A program made the position numbers and the translations under genes. Below are positions 18,222 to 27,226 of a stretch of 64,000 nt of DNA, in pieces. Source of the stretch: Coprococcus_C hominis (GTDB lineage: Bacteria; Bacillota; Clostridia; Lachnospirales; Lachnospiraceae); NCBI RefSeq assembly GCF_020687505.1, contig NZ_JAJEQT010000004.1; one strand, given 5' to 3'. The first letter of the stretch is position 1. Each line of letters starts with the position of its first letter. Below the pieces are notes generated by a model that saw only the letters and a program-made list of their open reading frames with translations, did not search any database and was not told the origin of the DNA.

Positions 18222-18626
18222 TTATGCATTTTGTGTCTGCGTAGTTGCCGCAGCCTGTTCCTGCTCATGCAGTTCCTCCGGCGTGATTGCCGCGTTCTGT
18301 TTCTTCATGGATTCGTATAACTGCTGTGCCAGACCAAGCTTGCCCTGATCGCTGACCAGCTTTGCATACTGCTGTGCCTGCAGGTCATATGCGTAGTCTG
18401 CATATGGGTTGTCGTCCTCGTCGCTGTCAGACTTGATCGTGGATTGTACCTGCTTATACACCTGCTCGACCAGATATGCTTCAAACTCCTTGCATGCCGC
18501 AAGCATCTCCTCATCAGTTGCTTCCGAGGAGGTTGATTTCTTGATCTGATTGGTTAAGTTGCTCGTCTGTGCCTGTGTCACATAGGATGAATAATCTTTA
18601 TTTGTAAGGTTTGTGATGTTTTCCAT
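18222..18626 (-). CDS. flgJ: FlgJ-type rod-binding protein (no muramidase domain)
   Basis: A 134-aa protein matching only the N-terminal rod-scaffold domain of FlgJ: CKEFEAYLVEQVYKQVQSTI near residue 45 and QAQQYAKLVSDQGKLGLAQQ near residue 83. The peptidoglycan hydrolase domain of the enterobacterial protein is absent, which is normal in Firmicutes, so another enzyme must open the wall for the rod. It directly follows the two rod genes. Confidence 0.88.
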   Translation of the reverse strand: MENITNLTNKDYSSYVTQAQTSNLTNQIKKSTSSEATDEEMLAACKEFEAYLVEQVYKQVQSTIKSDSDEDDNPYADYAYDLQAQQYAKLVSDQGKLGLAQQLYESMKKQNAAITPEELHEQEQAAATTQTQNA

Positions 18627-18645
18627 AAGGTCACCTTTCCTCTAC

Positions 18646-19476
18646 CTAACGAAGAGCGTTAGCCTGTTGCATCATTTCGTCGGATGCCTGAATTGCTTTG
18701 GAATTCATTTCGTATGCACGCTGTGCCACGATCAGGTTAACCATCTCATTTGCCACATCGACATTCGATGCCTCCGTGTAATACTGATGCGTCTTTGTCT
18801 GCTTCACTGCCGCATTTCCATTCTCCGCAACTGCCGCGCCACTTGCGACGGTTACCGAATAATTGTTGCTGCCTTCCTTGGAAAGACCTGCCGGATTATT
18901 AAACTGGTAAATACCAAACTTGACCGGACGTCCATTCGCATCTGTAATCACTGCTGGGTTCCCTGTACCATCCGGGAATGCCAGAGTGCCATCCTGATTA
19001 ACTACCAGATCCGTTGCCACACGATTAGATGGCAATATGATTTGATTTCCATATGCATCCAGAACCGGATTTCCGTCAGATGTACAAAGCATGTTTCCAT
19101 TTGCAACCGGCGAGATTTCAAACGAACCATCTCTTGTGTACTGCAATTCTCCACTCTCCGTGCGAATCTGGAAGAAACCATCCCCTTCCAGCGCTACACT
19201 GAACGGATTCTCCACATGCGTCAGGTTTCCCTGTGTAAATGTACTTGTAATCGCTGCCACACGGCTGCCAAGACCTACCTCTGCCGCAACCGGCTTGTTC
19301 TCGCCTGCATTATTCGTCGATGTCGACTGCAGGTTCTGATACAGCAGCGACTTAAAGCTCGCCTGCTGTGATTTATAACCAATCGTATTAATATTTGCTA
19401 CGTTATTTGCAATTGTATCTACATTGACCTGCTGTGCCCGCATACCGGATGCAGCCGTCCAAAGTGATCGCATCAT
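18646..19476 (-). CDS. flgG: Flagellar distal rod protein FlgG (FlhP-like)
   Basis: A 276-aa rod protein with the N-terminal motif MMRSLWTAASGMRAQQ, then TIANNVANINTIGYKSQ, and C-terminal SNVDVANEMVNLIVAQRAYE, all typical for FlgG/FlgF/FlgE. The 276-aa length fits FlgG. It corresponds to flhP in the Bacillus mbl-flhO-flhP cluster. AGGAGG lies 9 nt before the first ATG. Confidence 0.92.
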   Translation of the reverse strand: MMRSLWTAASGMRAQQVNVDTIANNVANINTIGYKSQQASFKSLLYQNLQSTSTNNAGENKPVAAEVGLGSRVAAITSTFTQGNLTHVENPFSVALEGDGFFQIRTESGELQYTRDGSFEISPVANGNMLCTSDGNPVLDAYGNQIILPSNRVATDLVVNQDGTLAFPDGTGNPAVITDANGRPVKFGIYQFNNPAGLSKEGSNNYSVTVASGAAVAENGNAAVKQTKTHQYYTEASNVDVANEMVNLIVAQRAYEMNSKAIQASDEMMQQANALR

Positions 19477-19502
19477 ACGCTACTACCTCCTATTATCTTC
19501 CA

Positions 19503-20285
19503 CTATAACCGTCCGATTTCATTGACTGCCTTGTCCAAGGTCTGGTCGATCGTCTGAACCATCTTCTGATTTGTCTCATACGCTCTTGTGACCGCGATCA
19601 TATCAACCATCTCTGTGACCATATTGACATTTGACATTTCCAGATATCCCTGATTGACTGTTGCATCCGCCTGTGTCTGTACGGCGCCATTCACGGCTTC
19701 GTACATATTCTCACCATAGCTGGATAATGCGTCGTAGCTCTGAAAATCAACCAACTGCAATTTCGCAACATACGTATTGCCAGAGTAAATTTCTCCCGCC
19801 TGATTTACGCTGATCTTGACCAGATTTGCATTCGGAATCTGTATACGATTACCGCCTTCCGCCAGCACATAATCGCCATCCTTTGTCACAAGATAACCGT
19901 CCCTGGTTACAGTGAAATCGCCATCGCGCGTGTAGCGTGTCGTTGTCGTTCCACTCTTGTCTGTTGTGCTGATGGTAAAAAATCCGCTGCCGGATAATGC
20001 CAAATTGTACTGGTCTTCTGTCTGTCTGAAATTTCCCTGAGACATATCATAATACGTCTCTCCGATCTTCACGCCGAGGTTCACGCCGCCGATGCCCTGC
20101 TTTATGTTCGGTCCGATCGTTGGATCGTCAATCTTGACTGCCAGCTGGCGGTCAAAAGACTGCGATGTAACGTCCACCTTTTTGTAGCCGGTCGTGTCCG
20201 CGTTCGCCATGTTGTTTGTCACAACATCCATTCTCTTTTCCTCGTTGCGAAGTCCGGTCCATGCCGTGTACAACCCTCTTACCAT
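19503..20285 (-). CDS. flgF: Flagellar proximal rod protein FlgF (FlhO-like)
   Basis: A 260-aa rod protein with MVRGLYTAWTGLRNEEKRMD, then VVTNNMANADTTGYKK, and the C-terminal SNVNMVTEMVDMIAVTRAYE motif. It pairs with the FlgG gene 26 nt downstream. The order mbl, flhO, flhP is the same as in Bacillus subtilis. FlgF links the proximal rod to FlgG. Confidence 0.9.
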   Translation of the reverse strand: MVRGLYTAWTGLRNEEKRMDVVTNNMANADTTGYKKVDVTSQSFDRQLAVKIDDPTIGPNIKQGIGGVNLGVKIGETYYDMSQGNFRQTEDQYNLALSGSGFFTISTTDKSGTTTTRYTRDGDFTVTRDGYLVTKDGDYVLAEGGNRIQIPNANLVKISVNQAGEIYSGNTYVAKLQLVDFQSYDALSSYGENMYEAVNGAVQTQADATVNQGYLEMSNVNMVTEMVDMIAVTRAYETNQKMVQTIDQTLDKAVNEIGRL

Positions 20286-20299
20286 CGTTTTCCTACTTT

Positions 20300-21289
20300 C
20301 TACTTTCGCTCACTCAAAAACTCAATATACTTACCTGTACCGATTGCCACTGCAGTCAGTGGTTCCTCGGCTGTCATCGTTGTGATTCCGGTGTTCTCCT
20401 CGATCAGATCTTCGAGTCCGTGCAGCAATGCACCGCCACCAGTCAACACGATTCCACGGTCTGCGATATCAGCTGCCAGCTCTGGTGGTGTACGCTCCAA
20501 TACCGAATGTACTGCATCCACGATCTGGGATGTCACCTCGCGCAGCGCCTCCTCGGTCTCATCCGAAGATACCGTTACCGTCTTTGGAAGTCCGGTTACC
20601 AGATTTCGTCCACGGATATCCATGGAGATATTCTCTGGTCGTTTGTAACAGGTTCCAATATTGATCTTGATCTCCTCTGCCGAACGCTCACCGATCAACA
20701 GATTATGACGTTTCCGCATAAAACGAACGATCGCATCGTCGAAATCATCGCCCGCTACCTTGATGGACGATGATACAACCACGCCATCCAGTGAAATAAC
20801 TGCGATATCCGAAGTACCGCCTCCGATATCTACGATCATATTTCCGCATGGTCTGGAAATGTCAATACCGGCTCCGATTGCGGCTGCAACCGGCTCCTCA
20901 ATGATATAGACATCTCTGGCACCCGCCTGATAGGTCGCATCCTCAACAGCACGCTTCTCTACATCCGTAACACCGGATGGCACACATACACTAATACGTG
21001 GTCTTCTACCGAAGAAGCTCTTGCCCACTGCCTTCTGGATAAAATATTTCAACATCTTTTCTGTCGTTTTATAATCGGAGATAACACCCTGTCTGAGCGG
21101 ACGCACCGCAACGATATTCCCAGGTGTTCTTCCGAGCATCAGTCTTGCCTCTTCCCCGATTGCCATGATCTGTTCGGTATCTCTGTCATAGGCAACTACG
21201 GACGGCTCCTTCAATACGACGCCCTTTCCTTTGACATAGACTAATATACTGGCGGTTCCTAAGTCGATTCCAATGTCTGAACTTGCCAC
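20300..21289 (-). CDS. mbl: Rod-shape determining protein MreB/Mbl
   Basis: A 329-aa bacterial actin. Phosphate-1 motif DIGIDLGTASILVYVKGKG at residues 5-23, phosphate-2 DIGGGTSDIAVISL near residue 160, and adenosine motif IVLTGGGALLHGLEDLI near residue 285. It guides sidewall peptidoglycan synthesis at the membrane. Its place directly upstream of flgF-flgG matches Bacillus mbl rather than the mreBCD operon; mreC and mreD are absent. Confidence 0.93.
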   Translation of the reverse strand: MASSDIGIDLGTASILVYVKGKGVVLKEPSVVAYDRDTEQIMAIGEEARLMLGRTPGNIVAVRPLRQGVISDYKTTEKMLKYFIQKAVGKSFFGRRPRISVCVPSGVTDVEKRAVEDATYQAGARDVYIIEEPVAAAIGAGIDISRPCGNMIVDIGGGTSDIAVISLDGVVVSSSIKVAGDDFDDAIVRFMRKRHNLLIGERSAEEIKINIGTCYKRPENISMDIRGRNLVTGLPKTVTVSSDETEEALREVTSQIVDAVHSVLERTPPELAADIADRGIVLTGGGALLHGLEDLIEENTGITTMTAEEPLTAVAIGTGKYIEFLSERK

Positions 21290-21323
21290 GTCTTGTTCCT
21301 CCTATCTATATATCGGAAATTTC

Positions 21324-23138
21324 CTAATTATCCTTAGCTTTTTTCATAATAATCATGGTTGCAGCGCCTCCCTGTAACCATTCAATCGGCACTTCCGTGA
21401 TATCCATGATCTCGTCCAATGCTGGCACATAGCTGCACCAGTTTGTGATCTTCCGTCCGGCAATATCCTTGCGGACACCATCCATATGCTCAAATTTATC
21501 GCGCAGATTCTTCAGAATCTTGCGGCTGTCGCCACCAGTCAGATCATATCCAAGCATGTCATTGAGTGCCTTGTTGGAGAAGAATACATAACCCGTGTAC
21601 AGATCCCGGATAAAAATGCCCTCATGGAAACTATTGTATGTTTCTATCAGATGTTTATTCACATTTCGCACATTATCATCGCCATCTGCATTTTCCAGCA
21701 TATTCTGGATCAGCAGAGAGATACTCTGTGAGAAACGAAGTTCTTCTTTTGTCCAGATTCGTTCCGATTTCGACTCTGCAAAAATCAAAATACCGTACAA
21801 TCTTCCTTCCAGATAAATCGGATATGCGATCTCCGCCCGGAAATTATACCGCATCAGGTTGATTACATCGCGCTGTGTCATATTGGTACGGTCAAGCATA
21901 CAACAGCCATTGCCGCGCTTGATCGCGTCTACCACAAGATACAAACGCTCCGGAAGCAAAGTCAATATATCGTCACTCGGCATCTCACCGGATACATCGA
22001 AATAACTTCGCAGACTGAATGCTTTTGGATTGTCCTTGTCAAATGTATATAAGAACATGCGGTCCAAATCCATATGCAGCGCGACCTCACGCAACGTCTC
22101 GCCAATGACCTGTTCTACATCTTCGCTTAATTTGCTGTTGATCTTCGACAATGCATTGTTGACAATGCTCTGTCGTGCAAGCTCCTCACGCATCTTCTTG
22201 CCCGCGCCACGTGACTTCGCAGATTCCACAATAGAATTATAGCTTTGCAGCAGGAAATCCGATACCAGTTCTGCTGTCGTCCAATGAAGCTCGTAAATTT
22301 CCTCCAGATGCTCTGTCTCATCCGGTGTATAAGAGCCAAGCACCCAGAACCCCTGCAAATTATCACCGACGAAGATCGGTGCCATTGCCAGCTTTCCATA
22401 ACCGCCTTCCTCGCGGTCAAAGATATGTGGCTTCATCTCTGCCAGTACTTCTTCCTTCATCGTTTTGAAAAACTCTTTGTAGGTTGGCGTCTCAAACAGA
22501 TCATAGAAATCACCCAGATCCGTCGCAGGTCCGACTGGTGTAGATTCCACCTTGCCATTCTCATCAACAAACACAGAATACAAATTAGTGAGTTGTGAAA
22601 ATCCACTCATGATCATTTCCATCTTCTGAATCTGCGGAATCATGCCCGGATTATCCAGCTTGCTGATTACCAGGGATCCCGTCGGCGAAATCTGCATGCG
22701 TCTGTTTGGCTCTTCAATCGCCCGTTTGATCTCCGCCTGTTTTTCTTCTTCCTTCTCCGCAGAGATATCGCGGATATAAAACTCTACTTCATATGTATTT
22801 TCTTCTTCTGACACAACTTCGATACAGATATTGACCCGCACCTGTCGAAGCACCCCATCGTCTCCAACCATACGATATTCGTGCACGTAATCCTGAACAC
22901 GATTGTCAATCGCATTATGAATGGTCTTCATTACCATCTCACGATCCGACGGATAGATATAATCCTCGGACAATTTCATTCCTTTGTTCAGCATCTCGAC
23001 ATTCATACCAATCTCGGATGCGTTCGGTGAAACATATACCAGACTGGAACCCGGCATATCGATAATATATCGTTTTACAAGCACAATATATTTTGTCTTT
23101 TCAATCGCTTTTCTGAGGTATTTGTTTTCAATTACCAT
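21324..23138 (-). CDS. PAS-GAF-PAS sensor protein without recognised output domain
   Basis: A 604-aa soluble protein starting MVIENKYLRKAIEKTKYIV. The first PAS-like domain (residues about 15-140) has VEFYIRDISAEKEE at its end. A second sensory stretch spans about 160-310, then a GAF domain (about 330-490) and a C-terminal PAS-like segment (GIFIRDLYTGYVFFSNKALN, about 510-590). No GGDEF, EAL, kinase, HTH or methyl-accepting region is visible, so it may act through a partner. I use the ATG at 23138 with AAGGGGG upstream; the reading from 23198 would begin inside the terminator at 23184-23210. Confidence 0.7.
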   Translation of the reverse strand: MVIENKYLRKAIEKTKYIVLVKRYIIDMPGSSLVYVSPNASEIGMNVEMLNKGMKLSEDYIYPSDREMVMKTIHNAIDNRVQDYVHEYRMVGDDGVLRQVRVNICIEVVSEEENTYEVEFYIRDISAEKEEEKQAEIKRAIEEPNRRMQISPTGSLVISKLDNPGMIPQIQKMEMIMSGFSQLTNLYSVFVDENGKVESTPVGPATDLGDFYDLFETPTYKEFFKTMKEEVLAEMKPHIFDREEGGYGKLAMAPIFVGDNLQGFWVLGSYTPDETEHLEEIYELHWTTAELVSDFLLQSYNSIVESAKSRGAGKKMREELARQSIVNNALSKINSKLSEDVEQVIGETLREVALHMDLDRMFLYTFDKDNPKAFSLRSYFDVSGEMPSDDILTLLPERLYLVVDAIKRGNGCCMLDRTNMTQRDVINLMRYNFRAEIAYPIYLEGRLYGILIFAESKSERIWTKEELRFSQSISLLIQNMLENADGDDNVRNVNKHLIETYNSFHEGIFIRDLYTGYVFFSNKALNDMLGYDLTGGDSRKILKNLRDKFEHMDGVRKDIAGRKITNWCSYVPALDEIMDITEVPIEWLQGGAATMIIMKKAKDN

Positions 23139-23183
23139 GCCACTCGCCCCCTTATCGTATCGTAAAGCCTCGGTATCTAATAA

Positions 23184-23210
23184 GGCTGTCACACGCAATG
23201 TGCGACAGCC
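23184..23210 (-). terminator. Terminator-like hairpin behind the coiled-coil gene
   Basis: An 11-bp stem with one G-U pair, on the minus strand GGCTGTCGCAC-ATTGC-GTGTGACAGCC, followed by the short TTATT. It lies 27 nt past the stop at 23237. Weak T-tract, so read-through into the sensor gene is possible. Confidence 0.65.
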
Positions 23211-23236
23211 CCGTCTATACTGCTTTCTGAATCGGA

Positions 23237-24124
23237 CTAATTGTTGCTGATCTCAGGGAATGCCTGATCTGCAACCTTAATCGTATTGTCTACGGAAATA
23301 ACTACATTATCAAGTGCTGCTTTCATCTGTGCCATATATTCGCTTACACTCTCGCACTCACGCTTCACAGACATACGTGTATTGTATGCCTCTGTTCTTG
23401 CCTGATTCCGCATCTCCTCACACTCTGCAGTTGCCTCTGCGCGCATATTTGCACAGGTTTCCTCTGTATGATCGTTCAAAGACTGACATGCGCTCTCCGT
23501 CTCTGCACGCAGGTTGTCTGTCTCTTCTCTTGTCTCACGCTTCACGCGCTCACACTCTGCATATGTGGATTCCTTGCGCTCCTGACATTTGCTCTTTGTC
23601 TCTGCATCGAGTCTCTCACAGGCTGCAACTGTCTCTGCATGCATACGCTGGCACTCTGCGGTTGTCTCCTCTGACATCTGACGGCAGGCATCACTTGTCT
23701 CCTGTGTCAGTCTGTCGCATTCTTCCTCTGTCTTTGCGCGCAGCTCCCCGCACTCCTTCTGTGTCTGCTTTGTCAATGCATCTGCACTCTCACGTGCCTC
23801 CAGCAAAGTTCTGGAAATTGACTCGTAACGGCTCGCTGACTCTTCTTCTCTTGTCTCGTACGCTGTCATCTTGTCACGGAGCTGTGTCACTTCTACCTGC
23901 AGCTCATCGTTTACCTTCTTGAGGTTCTCGATCGTGCTGGAAGATTCGTTCAAGTTAACCTCTCTCATCGTGTGGAGATTCTTTACTGTCTCTGACAGCT
24001 TCAATACGTTTGCCTTTAAATCTGCAACCTCTTTCTCGTGTTCTGCTGTCAATTCGTCTATATAATTTTCTACTGCCTTCTTGTCATATCCACCAAACGA
24101 TGTGGTCTTCAACGTTACATCCAT
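23237..24124 (-). CDS. DivIVA-like coiled-coil protein with Cys-bearing hendecad repeats
   Basis: A 295-aa protein. The start (MDVTLKTTSFGGYDKKAVEN) resembles the DivIVA/GpsB membrane-binding N-terminus, which marks curved membrane and division sites. Residues about 20-110 form an ordinary coiled coil. From residue 125 a perfect 11-residue repeat follows, pattern C-x-x-L/M-x-x-E-T-x-x-x. Cys occupies 125, 136, 147, 158, 169, 180, 191, 213, 224, 235 and 257; only 202 (Thr) and 246 (Ala) break the ladder. The ATG at 24124 has AAGGAG 9 nt upstream; an upstream in-frame start at 24151 lacks an SD. The role is inferred as a polar or septal scaffold. Confidence 0.75.
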   Translation of the reverse strand: MDVTLKTTSFGGYDKKAVENYIDELTAEHEKEVADLKANVLKLSETVKNLHTMREVNLNESSSTIENLKKVNDELQVEVTQLRDKMTAYETREEESASRYESISRTLLEARESADALTKQTQKECGELRAKTEEECDRLTQETSDACRQMSEETTAECQRMHAETVAACERLDAETKSKCQERKESTYAECERVKRETREETDNLRAETESACQSLNDHTEETCANMRAEATAECEEMRNQARTEAYNTRMSVKRECESVSEYMAQMKAALDNVVISVDNTIKVADQAFPEISNN

Positions 24125-24169
24125 TCTGCAATTCTCCTTTCGAATGTCCATTATCCAATATGTTTCTTA

Positions 24170-24178
24170 ATTATATCA
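24170..24178 (-). promoter_or_regulatory. Extended -10 promoter of the DivIVA-like gene
   Basis: TGATATAAT on the minus strand (extended -10 TGnTATAAT), about 45 nt ahead of the start codon. No good -35 is visible. Confidence 0.5.
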
Positions 24179-24322
24179 TAAGAACTTCGTTTATGCATCA
24201 TTTTTTTACACGGGATTTATGATTAACAATCTATATACAAATTACTTTAACGGACGTTTGAATTGACGATAATGGTTCACTCCGGGACCGCATTAAAAGG
24301 TTTAATAAAAAGTATGTGTGTA

Positions 24323-24352
24323 TTGATATTTGCTTTCACTTTATGATACACT
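24323..24352 (+). promoter_or_regulatory. Candidate sigma-A promoter of the lipoprotein gene
   Basis: TTGATA, 18-nt spacer, TACACT, located 47 nt ahead of the start at 24399. It is a moderate match. Confidence 0.4.
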
Positions 24353-24398
24353 AAGGGTATGTTTAATCATATAAAAATTATTACGAGGTGATCTTTAA

Positions 24399-25115
24399 AT
24401 GAACTTTTTCATGAAAATTCATGCAAAAAAATACAAACGATTTTCTCTTTTGCCGATTTGTATGCTGTTAATTTTTTCATTAACCGCATGTACAGCGAAT
24501 GTGGAGAAGCGGTATCAGACCTACATCAAGAGTTTGATCGCAATCAATTATCTTGGTGCAACCAAGGATTACATTGCGGCGTCCGGTGCCAATCAGGAGG
24601 ATGCAGATGCCCTTTATCAGGCAAACATTGACCTGCTCACTGACAATATCCTCACCTATTACAGTGTGAATATTGACGATGCGCCAGAGATGCGGGAGCA
24701 GTTCGAGTCTCTTGCCAAAAATATTTACAGCAAGGTTAATTACAAGGTAGATAAAGCAAGAAAAGACGGCAGTGTTTATCTGGTAGATGTCACGATTTAC
24801 CCGATCAACCTGTTCGCACAGACCTCTTCTGAAGTAACTGCTTATGTCGACACATTTAACAACGATGTGAAGGCTGGAACTTATAACGATTATTCTCTCA
24901 CTGATTACGAAACATTATTCTCGCAGGGCTTGATTGACATCCTGAATGCCGGTTGTGAAAATATGAGTTATGCCGACCCGCAAGTTATAACTGTTGAAAT
25001 TATTGAAGATGGAAATAAATATTACATCAGCGACCGCGATTTCATGCAGATTGATGCTGCTATGATCAGTTCCGCAATCGTGACTGAGACTGCAACTTCA
25101 ACAGATGCGAATTAA
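24399..25115 (+). CDS. Secreted lipoprotein of unknown function
   Basis: A 238-aa protein with a basic N-terminus, a hydrophobic core and the lipobox SLTAC at residues about 27-31 (Cys31 as lipid anchor). The mature part starts TANVEKRYQTYIKSL and is helical at first, then alternates beta strands. No known enzymatic motif. Short lipoproteins of this plan are common in Lachnospiraceae and unassigned. It stands alone on the plus strand between two minus-strand blocks, with its own SD (GAGGTGAT) and a strong terminator. Confidence 0.8.
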   Translation: MNFFMKIHAKKYKRFSLLPICMLLIFSLTACTANVEKRYQTYIKSLIAINYLGATKDYIAASGANQEDADALYQANIDLLTDNILTYYSVNIDDAPEMREQFESLAKNIYSKVNYKVDKARKDGSVYLVDVTIYPINLFAQTSSEVTAYVDTFNNDVKAGTYNDYSLTDYETLFSQGLIDILNAGCENMSYADPQVITVEIIEDGNKYYISDRDFMQIDAAMISSAIVTETATSTDAN

Positions 25116-25152
25116 ATAATGAAGCATGCAGGTAATATATGAAACAACATAT

Positions 25153-25192
25153 AAAAACGACCGATTGGTTTTAAACCAACCGGTCGTTTTTG
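25153..25192. terminator. Bidirectional terminator between lipoprotein gene and metG
   Basis: A 14-position stem with one mismatch (CGACCG-a-TTGGTTT / AAACCAA-c-CGGTCG), flanked by A-run on the left and T-run on the right. It serves both convergent genes. Confidence 0.92.
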
Positions 25193-25211
25193 ATATATTA
25201 TTTTATTATTC

Positions 25212-27200
25212 CTAGCTGATCATTGCTCCAGCCGGCATATCCTTCTCTGCGGTAAGCAGTGCCAGATTTCCATCGAAATCCTCTGCACAAAGAAGCATAC
25301 CTTCGGATAACACACCTGCAAGCTTTGTCGGCTTCAGGTTCGTGATAACAACAACCTTCTTACCAACCATCTGCTCTGGTGTATAGTAATGCTTGATTCC
25401 TGATACGATCTGCAGGGTTCTGCCCTGTACCTTTACCTGTGAGCAAAGCAGCTTCTTGGACTTTGCAACTTCCTCACAGGAGATGATCTCACCCATCTGC
25501 AACTGCATACGGCTAAACTCATCAATTGTGATCTCTTCTTTCACTACAGCATCAAGTGTAGGAATCTCAACCTTTTCTTCCTTCTTTGCCTTCTTCTCCG
25601 GCTTTGGCTCTTCTTCAACCACTTTGGATGGGAAACGCTTCTCGATCTCCTCGAGCATCTTTGGTGCATCGATTCTTGCGAAGAGAATCTCCGGCTGATC
25701 CGTTACCTTATTCCCGGATGGATACAGGCCAAAGTTCGAAAGTTCTGTCACACGACGCTTTTCTGCATTGAGCTGCTTTAAGATCTTCTCAGACGTCTCC
25801 GGCATATATGGCTCCAGAAGGCTTGCGCCAACCACGATGCTCTCTACCAGATTGTAAAGAACGGTGTTCAGACGATCTGCATTCTCCGGATCCTTGGCAA
25901 GTGCCCAAGGCATTGTCTCATCGATATACTTATTGCAACGCTTAAACAAAGCGAAGATCTCTGTGATCGCATCTGCCACGCGGAGCTTGTCCATGCATGC
26001 ATTTACACGGAGTCTGGTGTCGGTTACAACAGCCTTCAAGTCATCATCGACCGGCTCATGTGCACCGGCATTTGTCACAACGCCATCAAAATATTTATTC
26101 GACATGGAAATCGTACGGTTCACGAGGTTTCCAAGTGTATTTGCAAGTTCTGAATTGATACGCTCAATCACAAGCTCCCATGAAATAACACCATCGTTCT
26201 CAAATGGCATCTCATGCAACAGGAAGTAGCGGACCGCATCCACGCCGAACAAATCTACCATATCATCTGCATAGATTACATTTCCACGGGACTTACTCAT
26301 CTTTCCATCACTCTGGATGAGCCAAGGATGTCCGAACACCTGCTTCGGAAGCGGCTCGCCAAGCGCCATGAGGATACATGGCCAGTAAATGGTATGGAAA
26401 CGGATGATATCCTTGCCGATCAGATGCAGATCTGCAGGCCAGTAACGATGGTACAATTCGTCCGAATTGCCATCCACATCATAGCCAAGACCTGTGATAT
26501 AGTTGGTCAACGCGTCGATCCATACATATACGATATGTCCCGGATCAAAATCTACAGGAATACCCCATTTGAAGGATGTTCTTGATACGCACAGATCCTG
26601 CAGTCCCGGAAGGAGGAAGTTGTTCATCATCTCGTTCTTGCGGGACTCCGGCTGGATAAAGTCCGGATGTGTATTGATATGCTCGATCAGACGGTCAGCG
26701 TATTTGCTGAGCTTGAAGAAATATGCTTCTTCCTTTGCCGGCTGTACCTCACGGCCACAGTCCGGGCATTTGCCGTCCACAAGCTGTGCTTTCGTGAAGA
26801 AGGATTCACAAGGTGTACAGTACATGCCTTCGTACTGACCCTTGTAGATATCGCCCTGATCGTATAATTTCTTGAAAATCTTCTGTACCTGCTTCTCATG
26901 ATAATCGTCCGTTGTACGGATGAATTTGTCGTAAGAAGTGTTCATCAGATCCCAGATACGCTTGATCTCAGCCGATGTCTCATCCACGAATTCCTTCGGT
27001 GTGGAGAGATTCTCAAATGCTTTAATCTCGATCTTCTGACCATGTTCGTCAGTTCCTGTCTGGAAACGTACGTCGTATCCGACGTATCTCTTGTATCTGG
27101 CAATGCTGTCTGCAAGTACAACCTCATACGTATTGCCTATATGAGGCTTACCAGATGTGTATGCGATTGCGGTTGTAATGTAGTACGGTTTTTTAGGCAT
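25212..27200 (-). CDS. metG: Methionyl-tRNA synthetase
   Basis: A 662-aa class I synthetase. HIGH-type motif KPHIGNTYEVV at residues about 14-24, a zinc knuckle with CTPC and CPDC pairs near residues 128-150, KMSKS motif DGKMSKSRGN near residue 300, an anticodon domain, and a C-terminal Trbp111-like tRNA-binding domain (about 555-662) behind a Lys/Glu-rich linker. It charges initiator and elongator tRNA-Met. It follows murA by 26 nt and is probably co-transcribed with it. Confidence 0.97.
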   Translation of the reverse strand: MPKKPYYITTAIAYTSGKPHIGNTYEVVLADSIARYKRYVGYDVRFQTGTDEHGQKIEIKAFENLSTPKEFVDETSAEIKRIWDLMNTSYDKFIRTTDDYHEKQVQKIFKKLYDQGDIYKGQYEGMYCTPCESFFTKAQLVDGKCPDCGREVQPAKEEAYFFKLSKYADRLIEHINTHPDFIQPESRKNEMMNNFLLPGLQDLCVSRTSFKWGIPVDFDPGHIVYVWIDALTNYITGLGYDVDGNSDELYHRYWPADLHLIGKDIIRFHTIYWPCILMALGEPLPKQVFGHPWLIQSDGKMSKSRGNVIYADDMVDLFGVDAVRYFLLHEMPFENDGVISWELVIERINSELANTLGNLVNRTISMSNKYFDGVVTNAGAHEPVDDDLKAVVTDTRLRVNACMDKLRVADAITEIFALFKRCNKYIDETMPWALAKDPENADRLNTVLYNLVESIVVGASLLEPYMPETSEKILKQLNAEKRRVTELSNFGLYPSGNKVTDQPEILFARIDAPKMLEEIEKRFPSKVVEEEPKPEKKAKKEEKVEIPTLDAVVKEEITIDEFSRMQLQMGEIISCEEVAKSKKLLCSQVKVQGRTLQIVSGIKHYYTPEQMVGKKVVVITNLKPTKLAGVLSEGMLLCAEDFDGNLALLTAEKDMPAGAMIS

Positions 27201-27226
27201 ATGAAACCCCTCCCTTATTTTTGTTT

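Noticed and set aside
23139..23198. N-terminal extension of the PAS/GAF protein
   Set aside because: It would be encoded across the terminator hairpin; the ATG at 23138 has the SD.
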